Below, piece by piece: positions 35,867 through 43,414 of a DNA stretch of 64,000 bases. Made by a program: the position numbers and the translations under genes. Where the stretch lies: assembly GCA_016713335.1 (NCBI GenBank), contig JADJPH010000010.1:62001-126000 (forward strand), written 5' to 3'. The notes under the pieces were generated by a model. That model worked only from the letters and a program-made list of their open reading frames with translations, was not told the origin of the DNA and searched no databases. Position 1 is the first letter of the stretch, and each line of letters starts with the position of its first letter. The DNA comes from Candidatus Fredericiella danica (GTDB lineage Bacteria > Chloroflexota > Anaerolineae > Caldilineales > Caldilineaceae).

Positions 35867-36606
35867 CAGGCCAATTCCTCTCGAAGTTCGTTCAGTTCAT
35901 CCTCGTTCCGCAATTGGCGGAAACGCAAAACAAGCAGCGCGCTAAAGATGATGATAAAGCCAATCATCGCAATCCCAAGCGTCGTGCCCATGGTTGAGCC
36001 AATGTCAAATCCGCCCTGCGCATCCGGGTTTTCGTTGCCAAATACAACCGGATGGATCGAGCGAAACCAACGGGCGCTGAAGAATGTCAACGGAACACTC
36101 GAAAACGCCAGAATCGCGTAGATGCTGCCAAACCGTGCCCGTGTCTGGCGATTGTCGATGCCGTTCCGGAAAAGTAGATAGGCAACATAGACTAGCACCG
36201 TGATCGTCGCGGTCGTCAGCCGCGGATCCCAGGTCCAGTAGGTATTCCACGTGGGTTTGGCCCAAAACATGCCGGTGACAACCGTCCCCATTCCAAAGAT
36301 CAGACCAACTTCAACCGCTGCCTGGCAAAGACGATCCCAGTCCAGTTTGCGCGTGATCAGGTAAACAATGCTGCTCGCAAACGACACGATGAAGCCGGCC
36401 AATGCCCCCATAATCGTGCCCATGTGGACGTAAAAGATCCGTTGGGCAAGTTGTTCGTCGCCGGCCAGGTTGGTGGCAGGTCGCGCGTAGACAAGGGCCG
36501 CCCACATCGTCGCCACCGCAGCCCCGACGGCGAGCACCCCCAGGACGAGTTGCGCAATATCCATCGGGGTCCAGCGGTTAGGTCTAGCACTCGCGCTCGT
36601 CGACAT
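35866..36606 (-). CDS. ccmC: Heme exporter protein CcmC
   Basis: A 246-residue, six-helix heme-handling protein that presents heme to CcmE outside the membrane. The tryptophan-rich motif AKPTWNTYWTWDPRLT is present, flanked by the two candidate heme-ligand histidines in QRIFYVHMG (about residue 61) and RWFRSIHPVV. The N-terminal extension of about 15 residues is polar. The C-terminal helix is followed by an acidic tail (LNELREELA). It is co-directional with ccmB upstream (59 bp) and overlaps ccmD downstream. Confidence 0.93.
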   Translation of the reverse strand: MSTSASARPNRWTPMDIAQLVLGVLAVGAAVATMWAALVYARPATNLAGDEQLAQRIFYVHMGTIMGALAGFIVSFASSIVYLITRKLDWDRLCQAAVEVGLIFGMGTVVTGMFWAKPTWNTYWTWDPRLTTATITVLVYVAYLLFRNGIDNRQTRARFGSIYAILAFSSVPLTFFSARWFRSIHPVVFGNENPDAQGGFDIGSTMGTTLGIAMIGFIIIFSALLVLRFRQLRNEDELNELREELA

Positions 36607-36665
36607 CTCGGCATTCTCCTTCCTTCGACGCCGGCAACGGCGTCAGCACAACAGCTCGGATTTCC

Positions 36666-37421
36666 CTAAACCTCTTCGAGGATCATATCAAACAACAGGT
36701 ATGCGACGATCAGAAAGATCAGGTCAAATCCGATCAGGATGCCCAACCAGTTCGTCACATCGGCCAGCCCGCCCCCATCCAGCACGACGGCGGTGAGGGC
36801 CACGCCTGCCATAAAGACCGGCACCATCACGGGCAGCAGCAGGATCGGCAACAGGCTTTCGCGCGCCCGCGCACTCGCGCTCAAGGCGGCAAAGATGGTG
36901 CCGACCGCTACATAACCGAGCGTGCCCAGCAGCACGCCGGCGAAAATCAGCGGCTGCAACAGATCCACATCATACACAAAGAACGTGGCGACCAAAATGA
37001 CCAAAGCGGTGCCAAACGTGAAGACGAAGTTGGCGATCACCTTGCCGAAATAGATCGCGCTGCGGTCCATCGGCGCCAACAGGAGCGCAGGCAATGTGCC
37101 CCGGTCCATTTCTGCGCCAAAACTGCGGTTTAGACCTAGCACCCCGGCAAAGAGGATGCTCACCCACAGGACACCCGGCGCCACCATTTTGGCTTCGGGC
37201 ACCCGCAGGTCAAATGCCATCCCAAAGATCAGCACCGCAAGCACGCTAAAGACCGTCATACTGCTAAAGACTTCGCGGCCACGCAGTTCGGCGCGCAGGT
37301 CTTTAGCCGCAACGGCCCATACCTTCCGCAAGAAACTGGCAAGGCCGCCACCCGCGCGCATCTGCACGGGGGGGAGGGCTTGAATGGGGCCAGAAAGTGG
37401 TGTTGCCATCGTCGTCGCCAA
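36666..37421 (-). CDS. ccmB: Heme exporter protein CcmB
   Basis: A 251-residue membrane subunit of the CcmABC release complex with six helices. Recognisable parts are VWAVAAKDLRAELRGREVFSSM at the cytoplasmic N-terminus, GVLWVSILFAGVLGLNRSFGAEMDRGTLPALLLAPMDRSAIYFGK split between helix and loop, and LPILLLPVMVPVFMAGV. The start is TTG at 37421, adjacent to the ccmA stop, or ATG at 37409; neither has a strong ribosome site. It works with the ccmA ATPase directly upstream. Confidence 0.92.
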   Translation of the reverse strand: MATTMATPLSGPIQALPPVQMRAGGGLASFLRKVWAVAAKDLRAELRGREVFSSMTVFSVLAVLIFGMAFDLRVPEAKMVAPGVLWVSILFAGVLGLNRSFGAEMDRGTLPALLLAPMDRSAIYFGKVIANFVFTFGTALVILVATFFVYDVDLLQPLIFAGVLLGTLGYVAVGTIFAALSASARARESLLPILLLPVMVPVFMAGVALTAVVLDGGGLADVTNWLGILIGFDLIFLIVAYLLFDMILEEV

Positions 37422-38210
37422 TTAACCTGCTACCTGTTCGCCCACCAAATCCGGCGCCATATCGTCTTCGGTGGCGTAGTCCTGCGCATCCCGATCAACG
37501 CGAATGACCAGCCGCCGCAGGCTTTGTTCGCTAAAGGATGCCGCCGGTTCACAGAAGGCAATCGTACCATCTGCGAGCAGGCTGACAGAATCGGCCCAGG
37601 TGCGGGCGCGTTCAAGATTGTGGGTGGTCAGTAGCACCGCACGATTTGCGGCGCCCAGTGTGCGGATCAGATCGGCAAGCAGTTCCGCACTTGCTGGGTC
37701 GAGCCCCGTATCTGGCTCATCGAGCAACAGGACCGGCGGATCGTGCAGGATGGCGCGCCCAATCGCCAGTCGTTGGACCATGCCACGCGAAAACGTCCTC
37801 ACCGGATCTTTGCGCCTGGACCAGAGATCGACAGCCTGCAACACAGCGTCGATGCGCGGCGCTGCATCTTCCATGTCATAGAGCCGGGCATAGAATGCCA
37901 GATTCTCGGTTGCACTCAGGTTATCATAGAGCAGCGGCGCATGTGTCACCAGGCCAATGTAACGCCGGAGTTCATGGCCGGCTTTCCGCAGCGACACGCC
38001 ACCCAGGACAACATCACCACGATCGGGCTTCGCCAACCCGGAAATGATGCGCATCAGGGTCGATTTTCCTGCCCCGTTTGCGCCAAGCAGCGTCGTAACA
38101 GATCCCTGCTCAACATTCAGATCAACGCCGGTCAAGACGCGCTTACGCCCAAAGCGCTTTGAAACGCCCTGCACGGAAATCAGTGTTTGCTTGGCAGTGG
38201 ATAAGGTCAT
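37422..38210 (-). CDS. ccmA: Heme exporter ATP-binding protein CcmA
   Basis: A 262-residue ABC ATPase. Walker A is GANGAGKST, the signature FSRGMVQRLAIGRA, Walker B VLLLDEPDTGLDP and the switch His in LLTTHNLE. The signature FSRGM, in place of LSGGQ, is typical of CcmA-like and drug-type ATPases. Together with CcmB, CcmC and CcmD it uses ATP to free holo-CcmE. The ATG at 38210 is chosen because homologous sequence begins just after it (LISVQGVSKRFG); the longer frame upstream is unsupported. The last 45 residues are acidic and not part of the core. Confidence 0.93.
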   Translation of the reverse strand: MTLSTAKQTLISVQGVSKRFGRKRVLTGVDLNVEQGSVTTLLGANGAGKSTLMRIISGLAKPDRGDVVLGGVSLRKAGHELRRYIGLVTHAPLLYDNLSATENLAFYARLYDMEDAAPRIDAVLQAVDLWSRRKDPVRTFSRGMVQRLAIGRAILHDPPVLLLDEPDTGLDPASAELLADLIRTLGAANRAVLLTTHNLERARTWADSVSLLADGTIAFCEPAASFSEQSLRRLVIRVDRDAQDYATEDDMAPDLVGEQVAG

Positions 38211-38312
38211 GAGCGCCTGGAGACGTGTACACAGAAATAGAGAACGGTCAATGGGCAGGCAAACTACGCGCCATCGACAGTTCTCCAAATTCCATTATGG
38301 AAGTCCAGAATG

Positions 38313-38792
38313 TCAGCGGATGGACTCGGCGTACACTTCTTCGGGCTCTTCTTCATACCGGCTGGGGCATTTTAGCAGCAGTGTCTCAGCTTTGAAGACG
38401 CCGTTGGGTTGGAGTTCACCTTCGACAATCGCTGAAGCTGCACGCTGAAAATTATCCGGACGTGGCCCATAGAAGACAATTGGCAGTTCCTGACCACTCT
38501 CATCGGCAATCCTGAAATTCAATGTAATTTCCTTCGCGTTCCAGTCCTCACTGTCGGCGACGACGGCGCCATTAACGCGCACGCGATCGCCAAAGATTGT
38601 GGAGCCTTTGGCTTGCACCTCAGCCACGGTCATATAGTAAGCACCGGTGGTGAGGGTCGCCTGGACCATTTGGAAGCCGAGGAAACCGACGAAGAGCAGC
38701 AGCAACGCGCCACCAATGATAAACTTAGTGTTTATCTTTCGGCCAGCCTGCTGACTTAATTGGGTTGGGATGGATACGGTGTCTTGTGCCAT
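38313..38792 (-). CDS. ccmE: Cytochrome c maturation protein CcmE, Cys-x3-Tyr variant
   Basis: A 159-residue heme chaperone. One membrane helix (about 24-43) anchors an OB-fold domain (VRVNGAVVADSEDW, LNFRIADESGQELPIVFYG, AIVEGELQPNGVFKAETLLLKCPSRYE). In classical CcmE the heme is bound by His in a H-x3-Y motif; here the site is Cys142-x3-Tyr146 (CPSRY). Cysteine-type CcmE is known from archaea and some deltaproteobacteria, in what has been called System I*. The C-terminus is short and acidic. It is the first ccm gene in this direction; ccmF and ccmH are not in the window. Confidence 0.93.
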   Translation of the reverse strand: MAQDTVSIPTQLSQQAGRKINTKFIIGGALLLLFVGFLGFQMVQATLTTGAYYMTVAEVQAKGSTIFGDRVRVNGAVVADSEDWNAKEITLNFRIADESGQELPIVFYGPRPDNFQRAASAIVEGELQPNGVFKAETLLLKCPSRYEEEPEEVYAESIR

Positions 38793-38867
38793 GTGAGTCA
38801 GTCTACTACAACAAATCGTTTTTGTGAACTACCAAAGTCCCACTGCTTCCGGTGCTCTCATCCTCTC

Positions 38868-39248
38868 CTAATCTGGCTCTTCAGGAGTTTCTTCAGACTC
38901 ACTCAGCGCTTGTTCGTCATCTTCATCGCCAAACAAGATCGCAAGCGCCTTGTCGGCCAACGGCGCCGGCACCAACACTTCCACACTGGCAAGACTACCT
39001 GCCATCAACCCATAAATCCTGCCGAGCGCTTCGCCGCGAATGAAGGCCGGGATCTCTTCGCTTTCCAGCCTTCCCTTCACGACATAGGCTTCCATTACAT
39101 TGGCGGCTTCCCAAACCACCACCGGTTCCTGATCGGAGCCGCCACCCGTGGTCGTGGACGCTGTTTCGGAATCGGGCGCACCCGTGGTCGCCTCGGCAGA
39201 CGCCTTGCGTTTGAACCATCCTGGAAGTTGGTCTGAGAGCGTGGTCAT
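38868..39248 (-). CDS. DUF2007-like signal-transducing protein
   Basis: A 126-residue soluble protein. The segment VVVWEAANVMEAYVVKGRLESEEIPAFIRGE, followed by a short AGSLASVEVLVPAPLADKALAIL, matches the DUF2007 pattern (a P-II-like fold proposed to act in signalling). A Ser/Thr-rich stretch precedes it and an acidic tail follows. It overlaps the DUF952 gene by four bases (ATGA), so both are co-translated in the hxlR operon. The function is unknown. Confidence 0.75.
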   Translation of the reverse strand: MTTLSDQLPGWFKRKASAEATTGAPDSETASTTTGGGSDQEPVVVWEAANVMEAYVVKGRLESEEIPAFIRGEALGRIYGLMAGSLASVEVLVPAPLADKALAILFGDEDDEQALSESEETPEEPD

Positions 39249-39622
39249 GAGGCGCGTCCAACTTCAGTGGCGACTTCGAGCACAGGCATGAGAAACTCGC
39301 CGGAAGCAGCGCGTGGAAACGGGGTCACCGCAACAATGGCATCGGCGTCAATCTTCCCGTACACATGCGGGAATTCATAGACGCCAACGGGTTCCCACCG
39401 CAACGGCGCCGTCAAGCGCTTCGTGTCAACGCTGAAAATCACCCATTCACCTGGTTCCTGGCGATAGTGATGGTTGGCGACAAGCACGAGCAGACCCGCT
39501 TCGCCTGTGCAATGAATAAATCCTTCTGCCGCCAGCGAAGCACAAGAATAGGCTTCGCCCTCCGCGAGGGCTTCCCAATCGATCCGTGGAAGCATGTGGT
39601 AGACAACGTCAGGTCGAGGCAT
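39245..39622 (-). CDS. DUF952 family protein
   Basis: A 125-residue protein with VYHMLPRIDWEALAEGEAY, AAEGFIHCTGEAGLL, WVIFSVDTKRLTAPLRWE and EFPHVYGKIDADAIV, the signature of DUF952. The fold resembles ADP-ribosyltransferase-like domains and the His residues HM, HC and PHVYG are conserved, but the activity is not known. Placed between the metallo-beta-lactamase gene (10 bp) and the DUF2007 gene. Confidence 0.87.
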   Translation of the reverse strand: MPRPDVVYHMLPRIDWEALAEGEAYSCASLAAEGFIHCTGEAGLLVLVANHHYRQEPGEWVIFSVDTKRLTAPLRWEPVGVYEFPHVYGKIDADAIVAVTPFPRAASGEFLMPVLEVATEVGRAS

Positions 39623-39632
39623 TGTAGCCCTC

Positions 39633-40286
39633 TTATGCGTAATTCACACCGGGACGCACGCCGACATAGGGGTTGTGCATGCGCTCAAAACCAATCGTTG
39701 TGGCGCCGCCATGCCCTGGATAAATTGCGTAGTCATCCGGCAGCGAGAGGAGTTGCTCGCGGATGCTGCGGAGTAGCGTCTTTTCATCGGCGCCGGGTAA
39801 ATCAAAGCGGCCAATACTCCCCTGAAACAGCGTGTCGCCCGCAAAAACCTGATGACCGGCGTGGTGGACAAAGACTACATGACCAGGCGCATGACCGGGC
39901 GTGTAACGCACCTCTAATTGCTCCTCGCCAACCTGGATGATGTCACCATGATTGAGAAACGCATCCGGTTCAACAACTGGATCCACTTCCGTATCGAGCC
40001 ATAGCCGCACACGTTCTGGCACGTCATGCAAAATCGGCAGATCCGCCGCCTGCAGATAGAACTGTGCGCCGGTGGCGGACTTCACCGCATTCACTGCCAT
40101 CACATGGTCGAAGTGCGCATGCGTGTTGAGGATCTTCTCGATCTTCAGCGCCTGTTGGTCTGCAATACGTAAAATCGCCCGCGCATTGTCCCCTGGGTCA
40201 ATGATGACCGCCTTCCGCGTTTTGTTGCAACCGAAGATATAGCAGTTCTCTTGCAGGAGACCAACAGTCAAGCCCTTGACAATCAT
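39633..40286 (-). CDS. Metallo-beta-lactamase-fold hydrolase, glyoxalase II-like
   Basis: A 217-residue cytoplasmic hydrolase. Metal ligands are in THAHFDHV (about 55-62), the following His in YTPGHAPGHV, Asp in FAGDTLFQGSIGRFDLPG and the terminal His in YPGHGGATTIG. ENCYIFG at the N-terminus is typical of the GloB/YcbL group, which cleave hydroxyacyl-thioesters such as S-lactoylglutathione. Without glutathione genes nearby the thiol partner is unclear. It lies 14 bp after hxlR. Confidence 0.9.
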   Translation of the reverse strand: MIVKGLTVGLLQENCYIFGCNKTRKAVIIDPGDNARAILRIADQQALKIEKILNTHAHFDHVMAVNAVKSATGAQFYLQAADLPILHDVPERVRLWLDTEVDPVVEPDAFLNHGDIIQVGEEQLEVRYTPGHAPGHVVFVHHAGHQVFAGDTLFQGSIGRFDLPGADEKTLLRSIREQLLSLPDDYAIYPGHGGATTIGFERMHNPYVGVRPGVNYA

Positions 40287-40300
40287 GTTCGCGTTCTCTA

Positions 40301-40660
40301 CTATGAGCAGCGATCACCCAGCCACGCCCCACTCCAGCGAATGACTTCGCGGATGACGGTTTCCAGTTCGCGCCCCATCTGGGTGAGACTATATTCGACA
40401 TGGGGCGGAATGGCGCTAATCTGTCTGCGCTCGACCAGACCTTCCTCCTCCAGCATTTTCAACCGGCTACTCAGCGTACTCGGGTTTACACCCCCCAACT
40501 CATCCTGCAGTTCGCAAAACCGTACGGAACGGCCATCCAACAGGAAGTATACGATCTGCAGCGTCCACTTTTGACCGATGATTCGCGCTGCCGGTTCAAC
40601 CGGGCAGAGCGGGAATGTCGCTGGGAGTATGGAAGGAAGGTTAAGAGTTGCGTTGTTCAT
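40301..40660 (-). CDS. HxlR-family winged-helix regulator
   Basis: A 119-residue DNA-binding protein. After CPVEPAARIIGQKWTLQIVYFLLDG, the recognition helix region RFCELQDELGGVNPSTLSSRLKMLEEEGLV is followed by the wing HVEYSLTQMGRELETVI. Cys19 near the N-terminus is conserved in HxlR proteins that sense electrophiles or thiol stress. The gene heads an operon with a glyoxalase-II-like hydrolase, which fits control by reactive aldehydes, though this is inference. A palindrome overlapping its promoter (40694-40710) is a likely autoregulatory site. Confidence 0.9.
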   Translation of the reverse strand: MNNATLNLPSILPATFPLCPVEPAARIIGQKWTLQIVYFLLDGRSVRFCELQDELGGVNPSTLSSRLKMLEEEGLVERRQISAIPPHVEYSLTQMGRELETVIREVIRWSGAWLGDRCS

Positions 40661-40688
40661 AGGTTCACCTCTTCGCCGGACACTGCGC

Positions 40689-40720
40689 AGTATACTATAA
40701 CAAATATAGTGCTATGTCAA
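40689..40720 (-). promoter_or_regulatory. hxlR promoter with internal operator-like palindrome
   Basis: On the minus strand a perfect TTGACA (40720-40715) is followed at 20 bases by TATACT (40694-40689), or at 17 bases by TAGTAT. Between and overlapping them is actata-acaaa-tatagt (40694-40710), an inverted repeat of the kind HxlR proteins bind. Regulator binding would block RNA polymerase. Confidence 0.6.
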
Positions 40721-40807
40721 CGCGAACCCACCCTATTCGGCGCGCTCCTTGTCTTTGGGGGCCGCCGAAGTCGTGCCGCATCCCCCTCGCCCCGTCAAGG
40801 ACAATCG

Positions 40808-40836
40808 TAGGGACATCGGCACTGCCGTGTCCGGGG
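40808..40836. repeat. Dispersed palindromic intergenic repeat, copy 2
   Basis: tagggacatcggcactgccg followed by tgtccgggg is the inverse complement, with few changes, of the core at 7237-7264. Both copies are self-complementary and lie outside or at the edge of genes. Confidence 0.7.
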
Positions 40837-40875
40837 TACCAACGAATACTCCGCTACCATCATTATCAAAAAATA

Positions 40876-40968
40876 CCCCGTCCGTCAGCGCCCCGTCAGA
40901 GCACCATCCCGTCAGGGTGGTGATCCCCAGTCCCCCGTCCGTCAGGCACCATCCCGTCAGGGTGGTGA
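40876..40968. repeat. Two tandem copies of a palindromic unit
   Basis: gcaccatcccgtcagggtgg plus tga occurs identically at 40901-40923 and 40946-40968, and each is nearly self-complementary around its centre. Each copy is preceded by cccgtccgtcag (40877-40888 and 40934-40945). The first copy carries an extra gcgccccgtcaga segment. Only two units are present. Confidence 0.75.
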
Positions 40969-41062
40969 GCGCTCGGCCAAAGCTCAAGCGTCCGTGCAAT
41001 CCGTGTCATCCGCTCAATTCGTGATTCAGACGGCAAAAGCCAAAGCCCGGCGGTGCGTCGCG

Positions 41063-43414
41063 CTACTGGACAGGCACATGCTGCAGCACTGTGGTTCCAT
41101 CACCCACAGCGATCCTTGGACGTCTATCGCTGCCATCGAATGCCAGATCCACTTCGCCGCGAACCAGTTCACCGGGAGACCACAGCCCGCTTGCATAGGC
41201 GCCGCCGGCCAGGGGCGCCGTGATAGATTGCCCACCCAGACTCAACGTAAAGGCCAGATCATCCGGCCAATCTGCAGGCAATGGGTCTGGCGCCCGCCAA
41301 TATAGCGTGACATGTAGGGTGTCACCCGGCTGCAACGGCGTGGCGGGCGCATGGGCAAAGTCACGCTTGTACAGGTCGTAGCCAACCAGTTGGACCGGCC
41401 CGAGTTGGGCATTGACCCGATTCTGGACAGGGATCAGTTCGGCGGGCAGTGGTTGCGCTGCGCGGGCGACCTGCACCATGCCAAGTTCCAGCCTGTCGGC
41501 GCGATCGGCGCCTACCGGGAGCCGCACGCCGGTGGCCGGATCGTAGAGCGCGGCAATGAGCTGATACTCACCTGGCGGGGTCCCTGGCGGGATGGTCACC
41601 CCATGCTGATCGTTAATCTTCTCTCCAACCTGCCACGCAGTCGCGGGCAGTGTGCCGCCCATCGGCTCCGCATCTCGCTGCGCAATGACCTGGTTGCGCG
41701 CATCCAGAAGTTGCAGGGTGACCTTGTAGTTCGTGCTTACCGCCGCCTGCGCCTGCCAGATCAGCCGGACGGGTAAGACGTCCGTGGCGGTCACGACCGG
41801 TGTGGTAGCCGGCAAGCAGGCATCGGCGAGCGTCAACCCATCGCCAAAAGCCACCGGTCCTGTAATCCCACAGACCAACTCTTGTGGGGGCATCGCATAG
41901 GTTGCCAGGCGCAGGTTGCCTTGCCAGGTGTCAAGACCGGGGAAGGCGTGTTGGGCAAGCCAACCTTCCACGAGGCGATCCGGATCGGCTTCATCGGTTG
42001 CCCAAAGCAGGGCAAAGATCCGCTGCTTGTTTGCCGTGGCCTCCTCCAGGGCCGCCGTGGTGGCTTCGGCATCAGCCGGTCGCTGCTGAGGGAGCCCCAA
42101 GATCGGCAGCCCTGGGTCGTAGTAGCGCCACACTTCCTGCTGTCCCGGCGCATCGAGCAAGACCAGGTCCCGGTTGGGATCTCCGATCGCCGCCAGATAG
42201 GCTGCCACGCCCTTGTAGTTGTCACGCACTGCCGGATCGGCGTAATACGCCGGGAGGACACTGACCCCCGCCGCTGCGCCGAAGAGAGATACGACCACAA
42301 TGCCAGGCCAGGCTACGGGTAAAAGCAGCGCCGCCGCTGCCGCCGCCAGACACCAGGCCGGGGACGTCACCAGCAAGAACTTGAGGAACGCGTCACTATA
42401 GAGACCCAGGAGCGCCATCATCCCGATCGGCAGCAGCAGCCACAGCCCAAGCACCAACCCTTGCCAGCGCGTGCGCAGCGCCACAAGACCCAACAGCGGC
42501 AGGATGGCGGCGACGACCAACCAGGGCCACAGGGGTTCAGGTGTCTGCCGAATGGGTCCAAAGAGTAATGTGCGCAGCGTCAACGTCAATCCTTGTTGCC
42601 AACCTACTTCAACGCCACCCTTGGGCCAATGGAGGACACTGTCGATGGCCTGGGGCAGCCAGGGCAGAAAGGCAAGTACGATGATCCCGTTCAGCACAAT
42701 GAAACGCATCAGCGAGGGTTGAACGGGATTCGCTTGCCGTTCCCTATTCCGCTTTGTGCCAAACGTTGCCGCCAACCAGCGCAGCAGATACGCAAGGCCG
42801 GCGGCGCCAAGCACGATGGGAAAGCTATAGTGTGTCCATAATCCCGCAACCCCGCAAACGACGAAGCCTATCTGTGGCGCAAGGATTTGGGTCCTCCCCG
42901 GATGCGCCGGAATTGATTCAGGCATTGCGGACATCGCCAGCAAGGCCCAGAAAAGACCGGTTGCCTCGAGCGCAAGCAGGATATACATGCGCGCTTCCTG
43001 GCTGTAGTAGATTTGGAATGGACTCACTGCGGCAAGGAAGGCGGCCAGCAGGGGGAGCCAGGTGCGTGAGCCTGGGTCTGGCGCCATATGGCGTGCCACA
43101 CCTGCCACGGCATAGACCAGCAGAATGCCAATGACAGCCGAAAGGCTGCGCATCCCTACGTCCGTCGCACCGAAAATCAGGGTCCAACTCTTTAGCAGCC
43201 AGTAATAACCTGGCGGATGAATGTCCGCGGCCGCAGCCTGCGCGATCGCCCCGAAGCTGCGCCCGGTCATGGCCCAGGTGTTGCCTTCGTCACTCCATAG
43301 GCTGGAGCCGGTCAAATTGTAGAAGCGGAGAAATGCGGCAAGCAGCAGAATCAGGAGTAGTGCGAGCGTACTCGACTGCTTGATCGAGGCGAGGCGAGGC
43401 GACGCGATTGTCAC
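41063..43414 (-). CDS. GT39-type membrane glycosyltransferase with C-terminal beta domain
   Basis: A 783-residue GT-C fold enzyme of the ArnT/PMT superfamily, which transfers a sugar from a lipid-phosphate donor to an outer acceptor. The first helix is followed by FLRFYNLTGSSLWSDEG with the catalytic-type Asp-Glu, then AAAADIHPPGYYWLLKSW and about eleven further helices to residue 400. SQEARMY after helix 4 is typical. The last 380 residues are extracellular, including two beta-sandwich modules, one with PPGEYQLIAALYDPATGVRLPVG and a final DTLHVTLYWRAPDPLP. GTG at 43414 overlaps the stop of the upstream glycoside hydrolase (GTGA). Donor and acceptor are unknown. Confidence 0.85.
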   Translation of the reverse strand: MTIASPRLASIKQSSTLALLLILLLAAFLRFYNLTGSSLWSDEGNTWAMTGRSFGAIAQAAAADIHPPGYYWLLKSWTLIFGATDVGMRSLSAVIGILLVYAVAGVARHMAPDPGSRTWLPLLAAFLAAVSPFQIYYSQEARMYILLALEATGLFWALLAMSAMPESIPAHPGRTQILAPQIGFVVCGVAGLWTHYSFPIVLGAAGLAYLLRWLAATFGTKRNRERQANPVQPSLMRFIVLNGIIVLAFLPWLPQAIDSVLHWPKGGVEVGWQQGLTLTLRTLLFGPIRQTPEPLWPWLVVAAILPLLGLVALRTRWQGLVLGLWLLLPIGMMALLGLYSDAFLKFLLVTSPAWCLAAAAAALLLPVAWPGIVVVSLFGAAAGVSVLPAYYADPAVRDNYKGVAAYLAAIGDPNRDLVLLDAPGQQEVWRYYDPGLPILGLPQQRPADAEATTAALEEATANKQRIFALLWATDEADPDRLVEGWLAQHAFPGLDTWQGNLRLATYAMPPQELVCGITGPVAFGDGLTLADACLPATTPVVTATDVLPVRLIWQAQAAVSTNYKVTLQLLDARNQVIAQRDAEPMGGTLPATAWQVGEKINDQHGVTIPPGTPPGEYQLIAALYDPATGVRLPVGADRADRLELGMVQVARAAQPLPAELIPVQNRVNAQLGPVQLVGYDLYKRDFAHAPATPLQPGDTLHVTLYWRAPDPLPADWPDDLAFTLSLGGQSITAPLAGGAYASGLWSPGELVRGEVDLAFDGSDRRPRIAVGDGTTVLQHVPVQ

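Larger units (their letters stand above)
40661..41062. other. Repeat-bearing intergenic region
   Basis: 402 bases without a gene. In order it holds the hxlR promoter/operator (40689-40720), one copy of the dispersed palindrome (40808-40836) and two tandem copies of a separate palindromic unit (40876-40968). The small minus-strand frame through the repeats (repeated TLTGW) is an artefact of the repeat. Confidence 0.7.

Noticed and set aside
40876..40968. Paired repeats as a CRISPR remnant
   Set aside because: Only two units with a spacer of about 22 bases that itself contains repeat sequence; no leader or cas genes.
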